From Flabesymbios commensalis (taxonomy: Eukaryota; Annelida; Polychaeta; Terebellida; Flabelligeridae): a stretch of DNA of 64,000 nt. Of the stretch, positions 53,223-64,000 are shown piece by piece. The DNA lies in assembly GCA_964017125.1 (NCBI GenBank), contig OZ024912.1:57334555-57398554 (forward strand). The letters run 5' to 3'. Every line of letters starts with the position of its first letter. Positions within the stretch are counted from its first letter, which is position 1. The notes beneath the pieces were generated by a model. It made no database searches. It saw only the letters and a list, made by a program, of their open reading frames with translations, and had not been told where the DNA came from. Both the position numbers and the translations under genes were made by a program.

Positions 53223-55387
53223 TCTCACATCTCTCAGACAGGAAAATGTTAATTTGCTATGACAAAAATGATTAAAGCTTTAGGACGGACCACTTTTGTG
53301 CACATACAGGCTAAACATTTTGCTATGACAATAAAAAATATTATGATATTTTTAACATAATAAGCTCAATAAATACACATATTGAACTCAGATGTTAACA
53401 ATGATCCAAGTCATTTGAGAATCATCACTAAAAATATGTATTCTAAAAATCAAATATACTATAAATTGCTAATGTACCGTATCTCCATGTATCATCATGT
53501 CAAGTATAAAGTATTCATACTTGACATGTTCAGCAGCGCGTACTGGATATGTCACTTTGTGGTTGCCGAATATTTAAGTTATCATCATTATCAGACACAC
53601 TGGAAACTTATATCTATGGTTCCAGACGCTTTTTAAACTCAGTCAGAGCTACAGAGTGACATTAAATTCGTGGTTTTGTTTTAATGTTTATGTTATATCA
53701 CTTTCCAATCAACTAAAAATCAATGAAAGTTGTGTCATTTCGTGTCAATGGGGTAACACATATTATAATAATTATTGACTAACAGCACAATGTGAATCAT
53801 ATATCATTAGCAAATTAAATTGGATACTATCACATAGCAGGTGGATTATATTTGGTTCGTACCGAGCCAATTTTAGTGCAATAAAAATATTTAATCATAT
53901 TTATAAAAGTTTTACTTCATTTAGGTGGTGTTCGAACTGAAACATGTAAAAAAGTACACATCATTAACTAAAGGCTTGCAGCATGTTCTCAACTTTGATT
54001 AACAAATCGAAAGCCTATATTGTTACAAAAATGAGAACAATTCATATTACATAAACTACACATGATAAAACTGTTATTTTATCCAAGATACATGTAGCTA
54101 TGCATAGACGACATCATATACATGGTATCCCACCATGTCTAAGACATATATTTCGCAGCCTACATATACAACACTTTTAATTTTTTTTTTTTTTTTTTAA
54201 GTTCAGTGATTTATTCAATCCTCTGTGTTATCCAGTTTATTTGGTATAAACATATTTTTATTCACCAATTACAACAGCACAAAAACAATATTGTAGTACA
54301 ATTTTCTTTTTATTATGGGCATATATGCATGTCTCGGCTGTGGTGAAGCAGCTGACCACATGATCACCAAAAAGCAGCGGACTTCTCTATCCCTTTTTCT
54401 TAGCCACATACATGGTATTGTATGATACATGTTATTATTGTATTATGCATGTTTATCTGTATTAGTGAGGCGCACAACCGGACCAAATATGTCAAAGCTG
54501 TGATCAATAACTCTGAACGATTTACCTTATTAAGCACAAAAATATTACCAATGTGCCTAAGCAGTGTAATAATAATATTCAACTCTTTAACAAATAAGCG
54601 ATAAAAACGTGTGTCTTTTTGTGAGTATTAGAAATAAAATGTGTCCCTGCTTCTATTTAAGCTAGATATGATTTTATATAGTGATTATTCAAATTTGAAC
54701 TAGATGACATGATAGATATATACTAGTATATTTATATATATATATTAGAATAATTTATTTAATTTTTGTTTAATGCACCATGTTCACACACTATTTAAGT
54801 TAAAAAAGAAAATTTGAGTAAAATGATAAAAGATATATTGAGTTACATGTATGTGAGCTTTGACACTTTCATCATGAAATTGATTTATTCGCTCAATATA
54901 ATGCAGCTTACGAACTCGATTTCGTATAGCCCCAACTGTAGCTGAAACTAAAGGTTTGAGTCACAGATTGCGACGGTACAAATACGTGTAGTGATTCCTA
55001 TGGGCGCTCACTGCTATGGCTTGGCCACAATTTATCAAGTCAAAAATAGATTTGTTAGAATCAGAATCATGTTCTCCAATTTTGACAGCTTTATCATTTT
55101 TTTTTAACTATCAGGTCAAAATGTCGAGCTTATTACATCTACTAAAAACAACCTAAATTGTTCTGTTCCTTTAATATTGTTATTTGCCCCCAAAATAGCC
55201 TGCTTAGTGCCCCACATGTCTAGCCAATTTGTACTGGGGTTGTACCGCCAGGTCCCAGGCCACTGCTCCCCCTATAAAATTGTATCTTGGATCCACCCAC
55301 GACCTTTATGCAGATCTAAAAACATTAAAGAATTTCTCGGATTGAAAACCACAAAAAAAAAAAAAAATCCATGTAAGTTCATTCTTT
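53223..55387. other. Interior between the inverted arrays, no gene seen
   Basis: AT-rich. A short SINE-tail fragment (GTGCACATACAGGCTAAA) lies near 53300. No transposase-like frame was recognised. Confidence 0.45.
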
Positions 55388-55551
55388 TTCGGAATATTGA
55401 ACCTTGTTTTCGGAACAATGAACCTTAGTTTCGGAGTAACGAACCTTCGAAGCAATGAACCTTCGGAACAACGGACCTTCGGAACAACGGACCTTCGGAA
55501 CATCGGACCTTCGGAACAACGGACCTTCGGAACAATGGACCTTCGGAAAAG
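55388..55551 (-). repeat. 16-bp array, right (inverted)
   Basis: About 11 units of GAACCTTCGGAACAAT and the variant GGACCTTCGGAACAAC. Confidence 0.92.
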
Positions 55552-55825
55552 CGAGCGGTCCCCGGCGTTAATGACAGGGGTGGGGGTCATTCAAGTGAAT
55601 TATGACGTGCTGGACCTAAATTACAAAGGGTACGTCTACAGAATGATTTCTAGTGTAATAATACCAGTATTTAAAACATGTTTCATGACGTATGAGCTTC
55701 GTACGTTATATAAAATTAAAGAAGAAAAACATATTTTTTGCGAAAATACCCCTAAAATGTAAACTGAAACTGTATCAGAGTCTGCTTAATTTCCGTTATT
55801 TTCAAACCTACCGTGATTCCTTCAA

Positions 55826-56881
55826 TTAATTTGATTGTAAAATTATTTAATTGAAATTTTAATAGATACGAGTTGAAATTATTCAGATTTGACTAAATAG
55901 AAGAAAAGGATATCTCGAAAACAACCTCGACCCACGACCCTCGAACCACGACCCTCGACTTTCATTTTTTTTTTTCAGATAGTCTATTTATAAAATTCGG
56001 GAAACAATATCAGGTCAATGTTGGCTCACCGTCTGCGACGCTGGCCTAGCATTGGCTGAAAGCCTAATGTATATTTTGGGGAGAGGCACGATACGCAATA
56101 TACATGATATATGCGGGCACTTGATTAGGCGTATAGACTGCCATTTGAGTCCCACCACTGTCTTACATTAACACTGGCCCAACAATGTTCCAATAGCCAA
56201 GCACAGCAAGCACTACTAAGCATTGAACCAATGTTGGATTATTGCTGGCCCAACGTCTGTAACGCTGGTCCACCGCTTGCGATGCCGGTGCCAAAGCGTG
56301 TGACTGAGTGAAACTAGCCAGTGATAATGCTGGGTGATATGACTGGCAAGTGTTTTTTTTTGCGCACCAAAAAAACAAGAGGCATTCAATCCCATGCTTG
56401 GGTGATTATACATAACAGTTAAAGTTAGCGTCATAAACAGTGACCCAACATTAAAATGTGTTTGGCCAGCTGTAGGCCTACGTATATTGATAAAACTATA
56501 TTCGATGGCCACCCATTAAACAAGAGAAATTAAACCAACGTCGGGTGAATGCTGAACCAGCGTAGCAGACGGTCAGCCAACATCACTTGATAGCCAGGTT
56601 AGCATCACAGTAGGCCTTTATAAATTTCCCGAATGTTATTATTATACAAAAGTTAGAATTAGACTATATAAACAAACAAAACCTTTTTTTTTTTAATTAA
56701 GTCGAGGGGCGAGGAGGTCGAGGGGGTCAAGGGGGTTTTCGAGATACCCGGAAGTCAACGATTTTGAAATATTGTTGTTTGATTTCGCATTCCACCTTTA
56801 ACATGTTCAAAAGATGATATGTAATGTGCTAATACAAAACAAGAAAAAATATATAATCGGGAGCGGTGCTTAAAGGGTTAA
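55826..56881 (+). mobile_element. Decayed family B MITE interrupted by another element
   Basis: TTAATTTGATTGTAAAATTA and GAAATTATTCAGATTTGAC on the left, and AACATGTTCAAAAGATGATA through TTAAAGGG-TTAA on the right, match family B. About 840 bp of unrelated DNA lies between. Confidence 0.7.
55909..56748. mobile_element. TIR element with CTCGACCC subterminal arrays
   Basis: GATATCTCGAAAACAACC on the left pairs with GGGGGTTTTCGAGATAC on the right. Both ends continue as irregular CTCGAC(C)n arrays next to A/T runs. Inside are three blurred family A palindromes (about 56010, 56215 and 56532). No coding part. Confidence 0.7.
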
Positions 56882-57112
56882 ATGACCTGGCGATTCCATG
56901 GGTAATCCCTGTGGTTTCGTAATGTTGTCAGGCAGTGTATGGATTCAGCCATGCATACATCTGGGTGCATTTGGGCACTGGGCAATATTAAAACGCATCA
57001 TTCACATAATGCTTGTTTATTGCTGTACCAGCTTCGTAAACGATGGCCAAAAATTAAGGCAGCACTGGTTCACCATCTGTCCAGTCAGACGCCACGTGTA
57101 TGCCAGGTGTGC

Positions 57113-57165
57113 CAGCACGCTACCTCTCGGTCACGGAGGCCCCCCACAATACTGACTGTGTCTAC
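57113..57165 (-). mobile_element. SINE fragment
   Basis: CTCGGTCACGGAGGCCCCCC and CAATACTGACT are the reverse complement of the junction between the two SINE modules. Confidence 0.65.
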
Positions 57166-57331
57166 TCATAAAGGTTGTGTTATCGTCCAAATCTGTATAG
57201 GCCTATTAAATGGTGTGTTTTCGACCGAAACTGTATAATATAGGGCCTAGTTATTTTCGGCAAAATGTGTATATTCAAAGGTATTTTTGGCCACAAATTT
57301 TTACCTAGTGCCCCACCCCTATAGGGGAATA

Positions 57332-57644
57332 GGGCGGGGGCCCTAGGGTAGTGGTTAGCACGGCTGCCTTTCACGCCAGAGTTCGGGGTTCGGTTCCCGG
57401 ACTCGGCGGTTTGAAAGAAACAAAAATGTTTCTTCCCCATCCACGTGTGAAAGTCAGTATTGTGGGGAGCCTCCGTGACCGAGAGGTAGCGTGCTCGGCC
57501 TCAGACCGCCAGGGCTCGAATTTCGAATCCTGTGTCTGGAGGACAGTGTCATCTCAATCATCTCATCATCCTCAGGAGGTTCTCCTGGCCCAGTTCAGCC
57601 TATATGTGCACAAAGGTGGCCTAAAGCCCGATTCATTTCATTTT
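57332..57644 (+). mobile_element. Dimeric tRNA-derived SINE, 313 bp, perfect 14-bp duplication
   Basis: Same two-module structure and exact length as the copy at 52193. Box B of part 1 is GGGTTCGGTTCCC. It is flanked by perfect CCTATAGGGGAATA at 57318-57331 and 57645-57658, so it is a young insertion made by target-primed reverse transcription. Confidence 0.92.
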
Positions 57645-57659
57645 CCTATAGGGGAATAA

Positions 57660-59086
57660 CCTCCTAAGCATGGTGAGATGTATCAGATGTCACTGCCCTC
57701 CACACAGTATTATCCTAAATTTCGTTCAAGGCCTAGCACACAACTTCTAGGACACGTAGCAGATATGTTATACTATGTTTTTATATTTGTTTGGTTAAAA
57801 TCGAGAAAAATCGGGTTTAAACTGTTTATTTCCAAAATTTAATGGTGTTATCAGTTTTTTCGCCGTAAAAACTATACAAATCGATATATTATACATGTTT
57901 TTGTGTTCATTATTTCAAAAGTTATGGTTAAATAGATAATATCTTGGAAACATGGCGGCCATTTTGGATTTAGTCAATTTTCATAGATTTAAAGTGTTAG
58001 AAAAAAATGCAATCCCTTTTTTTCTCATCTCTACTATGTTCCAAATGGGAATAAACAAAAAAACACTTTTAACAAACATTTTGCACGAAAATACATAAGG
58101 GCATATACAAGCAGGTGACCAGATGAAATGGACCCTCGCCACCATTCGGGTCAGATAGATGTTTTCAGTTGAGTTGCAGATTACAGCACGACAAAGATGT
58201 TTTGCATTACCATTTAATTACTAGATATTTACAAAAATCACCTGATTGAGCGTATATATCATTTAACAATGTTTGTGCGATTGGTGAATACGGCCTAGCT
58301 AGTGTTGGAAAATGCTGGCGCCCAGATCACAGTGACGTTTTAAACACACAATAATTCTACATAGCCAAACTTGTAATATTAAATAAAACTATTTCAATAT
58401 AATAATACAGAATATAGGCCTAATCAATTTTATACTGTCCCATATATGAAAAGCTAAAATCAACCATAAATTGTGAGAAATATTCTTTATCGGATTATCA
58501 TGGGAAAATACTATTGAAAATGATATGTACTTGTGAACTGATTTTTTTAATGTTACCAAAAATGAATATTTGTGTAAATATAATGTGACAAAACCTGTGA
58601 CGTTCAACACAGAAACGACCTATTTACACAACTATAATCCACATTTAGAGATAAATAGAATTATTTAATATAAAGAAACTGAGTTTAAACATGTTTCAAA
58701 TAAGAAAATCAAGTTTAAACTGTTTAAACAAAACATATCATTTTTGCAATGTGGGTACGAATTGATCATGCAGCTTTGATTAGTATGATGTATGCTTATA
58801 TCTATTTGATGTCAGGTTAAAGGAGTGGTCCATTGTGCACGAACAGCGGGACACATCTGTACCCAGAACGCAACTAAAACCAGAAACATACATAGAGTGG
58901 CCTATAGCTTTAAACGTATGGGCTGACATATGCTATTTTGTGCTAATAGTTTATTTACATGATGTAGAAATAAAGTGCTCTATAATCTTTACTAAGCACC
59001 AAAAGCACATTATAAGTGCTGCAACTATTGGTGAAGCCTGTATTCTAGCTGCATGTTAAATACCGATGTTAGTAATGTGGGTACCT
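57660..59086. other. No gene seen
   Basis: Contains one ATGGCGGCCATTTTGGATTT phrase near 57953. Nothing else recognised. Confidence 0.4.
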
Positions 59087-59317
59087 TTAACCTTTTCACT
59101 ACCATACATGACGGAAATTTCCGTCGTCATTCGTCAATGAACGTAACCATAAAATGACACAAATTTTCGTCAAATATATACTACATTTATGTATTTTTCG
59201 TCATTTGAAGCTGGAAATTGCGTTAGCAATTCCAGCTTCAAATGACGAAAAATAGAGCTCCTACACCAGTATATCTGGATCCTGGTATGCACCCCGGCCT
59301 GGAAGTCAAAGGGTTAA
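59087..59317 (-). mobile_element. 231-bp piggyBac-like MITE (family C), copy 3
   Basis: TTAA to TTAA in 231 bp, same orientation as the copy at 26239 and nearly identical to it. Confidence 0.9.
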
Positions 59318-59326
59318 CCAGTTTGG

Positions 59327-59430
59327 CATACGCTGAATCCAGTTGTGGACAGCACCAAATGTTGAGTGCGTTTTAAACCATTTTGGCATACGCTGAATCC
59401 ATTTCTGGACAGCGCCAGGTGCACAAAATA
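59327..59430 (+). repeat. 60-bp tandem duplication
   Basis: TTTGGCATACGCTGAATCCA and GGACAGC(A/G)CCA occur twice in a row with a few differences. Confidence 0.8.
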
Positions 59431-60103
59431 GTAAAATGTTTTACCAAAGAAAACAAAAAGTTCACATCTAGCAAGAGATGAATGTGCACGTGTGATATAT
59501 TGCAACTGATCTGTCACATACACTGTGTTATTTCTTGTGCGTCTTTTACTTGCTTTGGTAAGGAATCGTTTCATCATAAATTGCTGCTGTGTGATTATCA
59601 TCAAAATTATGTTTTATAGTCAATTAGATAACTTTATAATTTATTTGAAAACACGGTATACATAGAAGAGTATTCGATTCGAAGGTGATGACGCAGTAAG
59701 TTGTTTGACATTAAATGGTGAAAATGGCCAATTAAAGATGCCAAGTAAATCAATTAAATTTAGTTTATCATTATAAAATCCTTATCATCTACTTTAGCAT
59801 AATTGAAAACTTATCTGGTCATTGTTTGGTCAAGTTTTTTTCTACTTTTCTATTTTTACGACTAGAACTGTTCATACAACAGTATATTCCACAAATGAAA
59901 AAATAGAAAGTCATACGTTTTTTTTCATATCTCATTTGCAATGTGCCAAATCATTCAAAAGTAAACCTAAATTGGGATGCACATAATTATGCAATAATTA
60001 TATTGTTAAGATGATAATTTAGAGTCGTTGCCGTTACATACTTTCAGGTACAGTGTGTACGTATTCTATCAAAATGTGGTTAAGCCACCTGCAAAGTTTA
60101 AAG

Positions 60104-60460
60104 AATAGTCCAGGCTGTTGGGGTTAAAATAGAGCGAGTGTGTGCACTTTTGGCAGAAATTACCATTTTTTGCCCAGATGATCGGTAACTTGTACTCTTT
60201 CGTTCCTGAAATAGCGCAGTCAATTCTGCCACATAATTAACATCTAATAAGTATCCATGATTAGCAAAACCACGGACAAATCCGAAAACACAATAGCTCA
60301 AGAATGGGTAGATCGATTTTAATGATCTTGAGTTGTGTTATTTATTAAACGTATAGCCCACACGGCAAAAATATTCCTGAGATGATTAGTGGTAAAGGTC
60401 ACGTGATATGGCTAAGTCAAGGTAAGATGTGACTAAATTTTAAAAATTATGAACAAAAAA
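60104..60460 (+). repeat. Arm of a diverged inverted repeat (partner 62990-63360)
   Basis: AGTCCAGGCTGT, AAATTACCATTTTT, TAGCGCAGTCAATTCT and GTAACTTGTACTCTTTC reappear reverse-complemented in order at 63360-62990. Confidence 0.75.
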
Positions 60461-60676
60461 GGTCATAATAAATGTTTCAAAGTACATATTATTATTTCAC
60501 ATTAAAAAAGCGTGATACACCAATCTAACAGTTTTAATTTGATGGCATACTGTAATCTGTATCCCCAAAACCGGGATCATAATGCCTCATTTATGGATCT
60601 AATGAATAATTCAGTCTCTTTCATTTAGTTTCTTTTAAAACATTTCTAATGATTTTCCACATCTTACTAGTAGTCC

Positions 60677-61052
60677 TATGCGCTATTTCATTTAACAAAA
60701 AGATCGAGGTTAAGAAAACTTCAAGGTCAAAAGTAGAGTGAAATTAGGAATAGATTTCAGACCAGACTCTGTATTGTAGGGAGCCTCCGTGACCGATAGG
60801 TAGCGTGCTCGGCCTCAGACCGCCAGGGCGCGAATTTTGAATCCTGTGTCTGGAGGGCGGTGTCATCTCACTCATCTCACCATCGTCAGGAAGTTCTCCT
60901 TGCCCAATTTAGCCTATATGTGCACAAAGGTGGCCTAAAGCCCGATTTATTTCATTTTTAGTATGCGCTATTTCATTTAACAAAAAGAGCAAGATTAAGC
61001 AGACTTCAAGGTCAAAATTAAAATTAAATTTAGGAATTGATTTCAAACCAGA
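60677..61052 (+). repeat. 90-bp direct repeats flanking a SINE half
   Basis: TATGCGCTATTTCATTTAAC to AGACCAGA occurs at 60677-60768 and again at 60962-61052, diverged by several changes and indels. Confidence 0.85.
60771..60960 (+). mobile_element. SINE second module without the first
   Basis: GAGCCTCCGTGACCGATAGG through TGGCCTAAAGCCCGATTTAT matches the 3' module and tail of the dimeric SINE. The first tRNA-like module is absent, so this is a 5'-truncated copy or the monomeric ancestor. Confidence 0.8.
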
Positions 61053-61274
61053 TGACTTCTTTTTCGTCGTGCTTCCTTCTGACGCACGAAAATATTCAAT
61101 CGGTAAATTTTAATTATATGTCTGGGTCAGTGTCAATGTGATAGTGAAATTTAGTCTAAGCAATTTATATATTCGATACTTGTAGGACTTACTTCCATGG
61201 CAAAATATCTCATATTTTGAACCTATCATTTGTCAAACACAATCAATGATACATAAAACCTTTACTAGAAAGAA

Positions 61275-61426
61275 TCACCTGCTACTCTTTGACGTTTTTC
61301 CCTTTGTCTTGAACGAGGATGGCGGGGTAACAGAACGTCCATATAATGCGCCCACATACTCGTAGAGGAAGGTGAAAAAATAAACCACGCTAATAATCGG
61401 AAAAGACACCTCGAACAACACTGGCC
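61275..61426 (-). CDS. Probable 3'-terminal exon of an unidentified membrane protein
   Basis: A strong acceptor (TTTTGACTTTTTCAG) is followed by 152 nt: two bases completing a split codon, then 49 codons and TGA. The peptide begins PVLFEVSFPIISVVYFFTF and continues LYEYVGALYGRSVTPP. It thus has one strongly hydrophobic segment (about residues 4-20), then a Pro/Ser/Lys-rich tail ending SKSSR. This is the pattern of a last transmembrane helix plus cytosolic tail. The exon is richer in G+C than its surroundings. The upstream exons were not located; a phase-1 donor is required. I do not recognise the family. Confidence 0.55.
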
Positions 61427-62989
61427 CTGAAAAAGTCAAAACTAATTTCAAATTCGTAGGTCTTGATTGGCAGTCTCACTTTGATTAATTGTGAGAGCCC
61501 CTCTCACATAGGCCTATCAAGATTGAAATGACATATCCTGACACATGTCATGTAATGCATTGTAACGAAAGTCGTGTCGACTCCAGGCGTTGCATGCATC
61601 TTCAGAGTTGACCACTGTTTACTTTTCATAAAGAGAGATTATACGTATATTCAAATAATGATTAGAGCTAGGGATGCTAGGGTTTAAAAAAAAGATGGTT
61701 CAATTAATCTGAAATGTATCCCAATTTCTATGAAGATTGTCTTTTTTTATGGGTGTTAGCTTGGTCCGCACACCCATCCTTGGTTAGAAAGTGGTGTAGC
61801 CTTGTCACTTCACTCAGTATCACCATCACACTTTATAGAAGAGAGTTCTCGCTCAACATAAGGAGAATGACAGTAATTGGTACATATTCATAGACAATAT
61901 ATACTGTCTATATTGTACGTTGGTGTTGCGTGAACCATCGCAGCCCAATAAATCAACATAACATCGATTCGTTGAGGAATGTCTTGATATGATCACGTGC
62001 AAATTGATCCAAACTGGCAACGAAGATAGATTTTATGACAGTCTTGGAAAGGTTTGTATGTATTTTTATACTTGAGAAGCTAATCGGCAGTGCTTTCATG
62101 CAAACTGAAATGCAATGTACATCTTTAATATCAGCTATAACTCATTGCTTGGCAGATAAATTTTATCACTTTTTCTGGGGATTGGAGGAGAGATGGAAGC
62201 CATTGAACATATCAACGAGTATTTCAAGATTGGCTGTGTAGTTTCTGTGAATCGTTTGTTGGATCTACATCAAAGCGCTTTAACATGTTAAATGTTTTAA
62301 TACTTTTTTTCACACTTATCAGCAATACAGACCCTTTCTCCTCACCCTGCAATGTCAGTATGCACAGTAAGGACACATTCATCAAGGCTGCTTAGTACAC
62401 AATTATCCTTCAAGCTTACTTAGTTTGTGTAGATCAGTTATTATTAGTGAAATTTTGAGATTTGAAACACTAATAACTGTCCTAGCAGGTCTGGATCAGA
62501 AACAATATTATAAATCACTGAGCAAAAATATAATTATCAAGAATGAAACACAAAGACTACGCTACACAAATTTTGGTAGCATTTCAAGTTTTAGTGCTGT
62601 TTCTAGAGCCAGTAGTAGCTGTCATATTTGTTTTTCAGCAGTGTAGAAATATACACAGTATTGACAAACGTTAAATGCCCGAGTAGGATAATGTTACTTG
62701 CTTGAATAACCGAGCAATATTTTACATCATCATTTGTATCGATAAATTGTTCACCACGTAAAATTCGCAACGTGGGCTATTTTCCCATTTATGTATGCCC
62801 TACAAGAATCGAATCTTTTTTTTATTGCTTAGATAAAAAACTTTCACGTTGAAATATACCCTAGCATAAAATTTATATTGGCAATAAACATGTTAAGTTG
62901 ATTAATTCCATGTCATAGATGCCCATCACAAAAGGAAACCACCAGGTTCCAAATATATTTCGAATATTACCTTGACTTGGACCTTGAAT
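61427..62989. other. No further exon located
   Basis: This would be intron of the gene ending at 61275 if that call is right. Open frames at 62035-62241 and 62425-62646 lie on the other strand and lack domains. Confidence 0.35.
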
Positions 62990-63360
62990 TTATTGATTGA
63001 CCTTCTCCTTTATGAGATATATATTAGTGCATAGCATTTTGTAAAACAATAAAATGCACAGTGTTTTAAAAGAAAATAATGAAAATCATAACGTTAATCC
63101 ATTTACGAAAAAGACAACATATGGGTGGACCACTTGAAATCATTAAAATCGACACACTGATTCTTGAGATATTATGTTCACTGGATTTTTGTATCGATTT
63201 TGCTAATTATGGATACTAATTACATGTTAATTAGTGTTATTCGTGTAAGAATTGACTGCGCTATATCAGGATAGAAAGAGTACATGTTACTGACCATCCA
63301 GGCTAAAAATGGTAATTTCTTCAAAATGTGCACAGACAAACCCCTGACAGCCTGGACTAC
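62990..63360 (-). repeat. Second arm of the 60.1/63.4-kb inverted repeat
   Basis: Reverse complement of 60104-60460, with about a quarter of positions changed. Confidence 0.75.
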
Positions 63361-63488
63361 CGGTCATACTTAGCTAAGTATACTATATCATTAGTTTTTA
63401 GCTGTTTGTCCATGATGGATATATATCTGCAAAAAAAAGAGGAATTTTAAGAATTCAATTTGGAATTTTATGATATAGTTAGTATTCT

Positions 63489-63595
63489 GCCAAAAGGCAG
63501 TATCTGCTCACTTTACAATTACTGCTTACTTTACAAGTACTGCTTAGTTTGCAAGTAAGAAGTACTTGTAAAGCCGGCAGATACTGCCGTTTGGC
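63489..63595. mobile_element. 107-bp TIR element
   Basis: GCCAAAAGGCAGTATCTGC and its inverse GCAGATACTGCCGTTTGGC enclose three CTTTACAA(G/T)TACTGCTTA-like units. Confidence 0.7.
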
Positions 63596-63629
63596 ATTCA
63601 ACGGCAGTATTGTTTATAAGTCCACTTAC

Positions 63630-63668
63630 ATCTCTGAGTAGCACTACCAATTGCTGTTCATGACTCAT
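63630..63668 (-). CDS. Possible first coding exon (weak)
   Basis: ATG at 63668 begins MSHEQQLVVLLRD and ends at a good donor, AGAGAT|GTAAGT. It could start the gene whose last exon is at 61275, but at least one more exon would be needed to reconcile the phases (0 here, 1 there). Confidence 0.2.
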
Positions 63669-64000
63669 TAATTTTTATCATAATTGGATTAAGTCCCCGG
63701 AAGCGAAGGCATTCCGCATTCTGATTTTGAAATTGAGACCTCATCTTGTTTACTCATCCTGACAGAGGCATACTTAGTTGTTGAGTGAGAAAGAATGCCT
63801 ATGAAGACTGCAGGATGCGTTTGCCCTACATCCGTCTGTAGCGTTCACTCACATTCTGTAAATTTGTGTATGATTTGACAGTAAAATGACCTTGAAATGA
63901 CCTTGAGGTACCTCGCCTGCAAAGCATATCATCAGTCCCCACCGACATTGAAACTCATTTTGATATTCTAAACATGTGCTGCGCTGCAAAGATTTAAATA

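Larger units (their letters stand above)
52974..55551. mobile_element. Probable second element with inverted 16-bp arrays
   Basis: Forward array 52974-53222 (consensus ATTGTTCCGAAGGTTC) and inverted array 55388-55551 (GAACCTTCGGAACAAT) bound 2.2 kb without a recognised gene. The unit matches that of 44837-47110 at 13 of 16 positions. Terminal repeats and a target duplication were not found, so the exact ends are open. Confidence 0.6.

Noticed and set aside
1-64000. LTR retroelement, Polinton or other virus-like element
   Set aside because: No long direct terminal repeats, integrase, protease, capsid or envelope segment was recognised; all RT sequence seen is LINE type.

Overview
The window looks like AT-rich nuclear DNA of an animal, most likely a marine invertebrate; the lineage cannot be fixed from sequence alone. 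Evidence: GT/AG introns, a claudin-type tetraspan gene with short exons and long repeat-filled introns, an APE-type LINE with a 2A-like NPGP motif, two-part tRNA-derived SINEs, and very many small DNA-transposon relics. No bacterial operon, rRNA gene, CRISPR array, functional tRNA gene, LTR element or other virus-like element was recognised.

Only one host gene can be assembled. It is a minus-strand tetraspan protein of 196 residues in four coding exons (23904-23892, 23373-23197, 17439-17320, 16608-16328). All exon phases agree and every junction has GT/AG. Intron 2 (5.76 kb) is almost entirely repeats: a 144-bp satellite, a retroposon with an (AATG)n tail, a SINE and an older dispersed repeat. 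A second minus-strand gene is suggested by one good 3'-terminal exon (61426-61275) and a possible first exon (63668-63630). A third candidate exon (27082-26919) is weak.

Layout. 1-16 kb: TTAA-flanked (piggyBac-like) MITEs, two interleaved large inverted repeats (5.3/9.9 kb and 7.3/13.0 kb), a LINE RT scrap, a recent 380-bp tandem duplication and a cluster of about 105-bp palindromes. 16-24 kb: the tetraspan gene. 24-31 kb: MITEs and a complete non-autonomous hAT-type element with an exact 8-bp duplication (28206-30117). 31-36 kb: a broken minus-strand LINE with ORF1, 2A-like motif, endonuclease, RT, Cys/His tail and a (TATG)n end. 36-38 kb: nested MITEs with an informative empty site. 43-47.4 kb: a double nested palindrome, and a 2.27-kb element whose ends are inverted arrays of a 16-bp unit with a 9-bp target duplication. 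52-57.7 kb: two dimeric SINEs with 14-bp duplications, a 113-bp fold-back element, a second pair of inverted 16-bp arrays and an insertion within a MITE. 57-64 kb: a third copy of a 231-bp MITE, a SINE half between long direct repeats, and diverged inverted repeats.

The best candidate for something undescribed is the pair of elements built on inverted arrays of a 16-bp unit (consensus NNTGTTCMGAAGGTTC) at 44837-47110 and about 52974-55551, with a 53-bp miniature at 37591-37643. Second is the family of about 105-bp TA-flanked palindromes, whose copies keep their self-complementarity while the arm sequence itself diverges.
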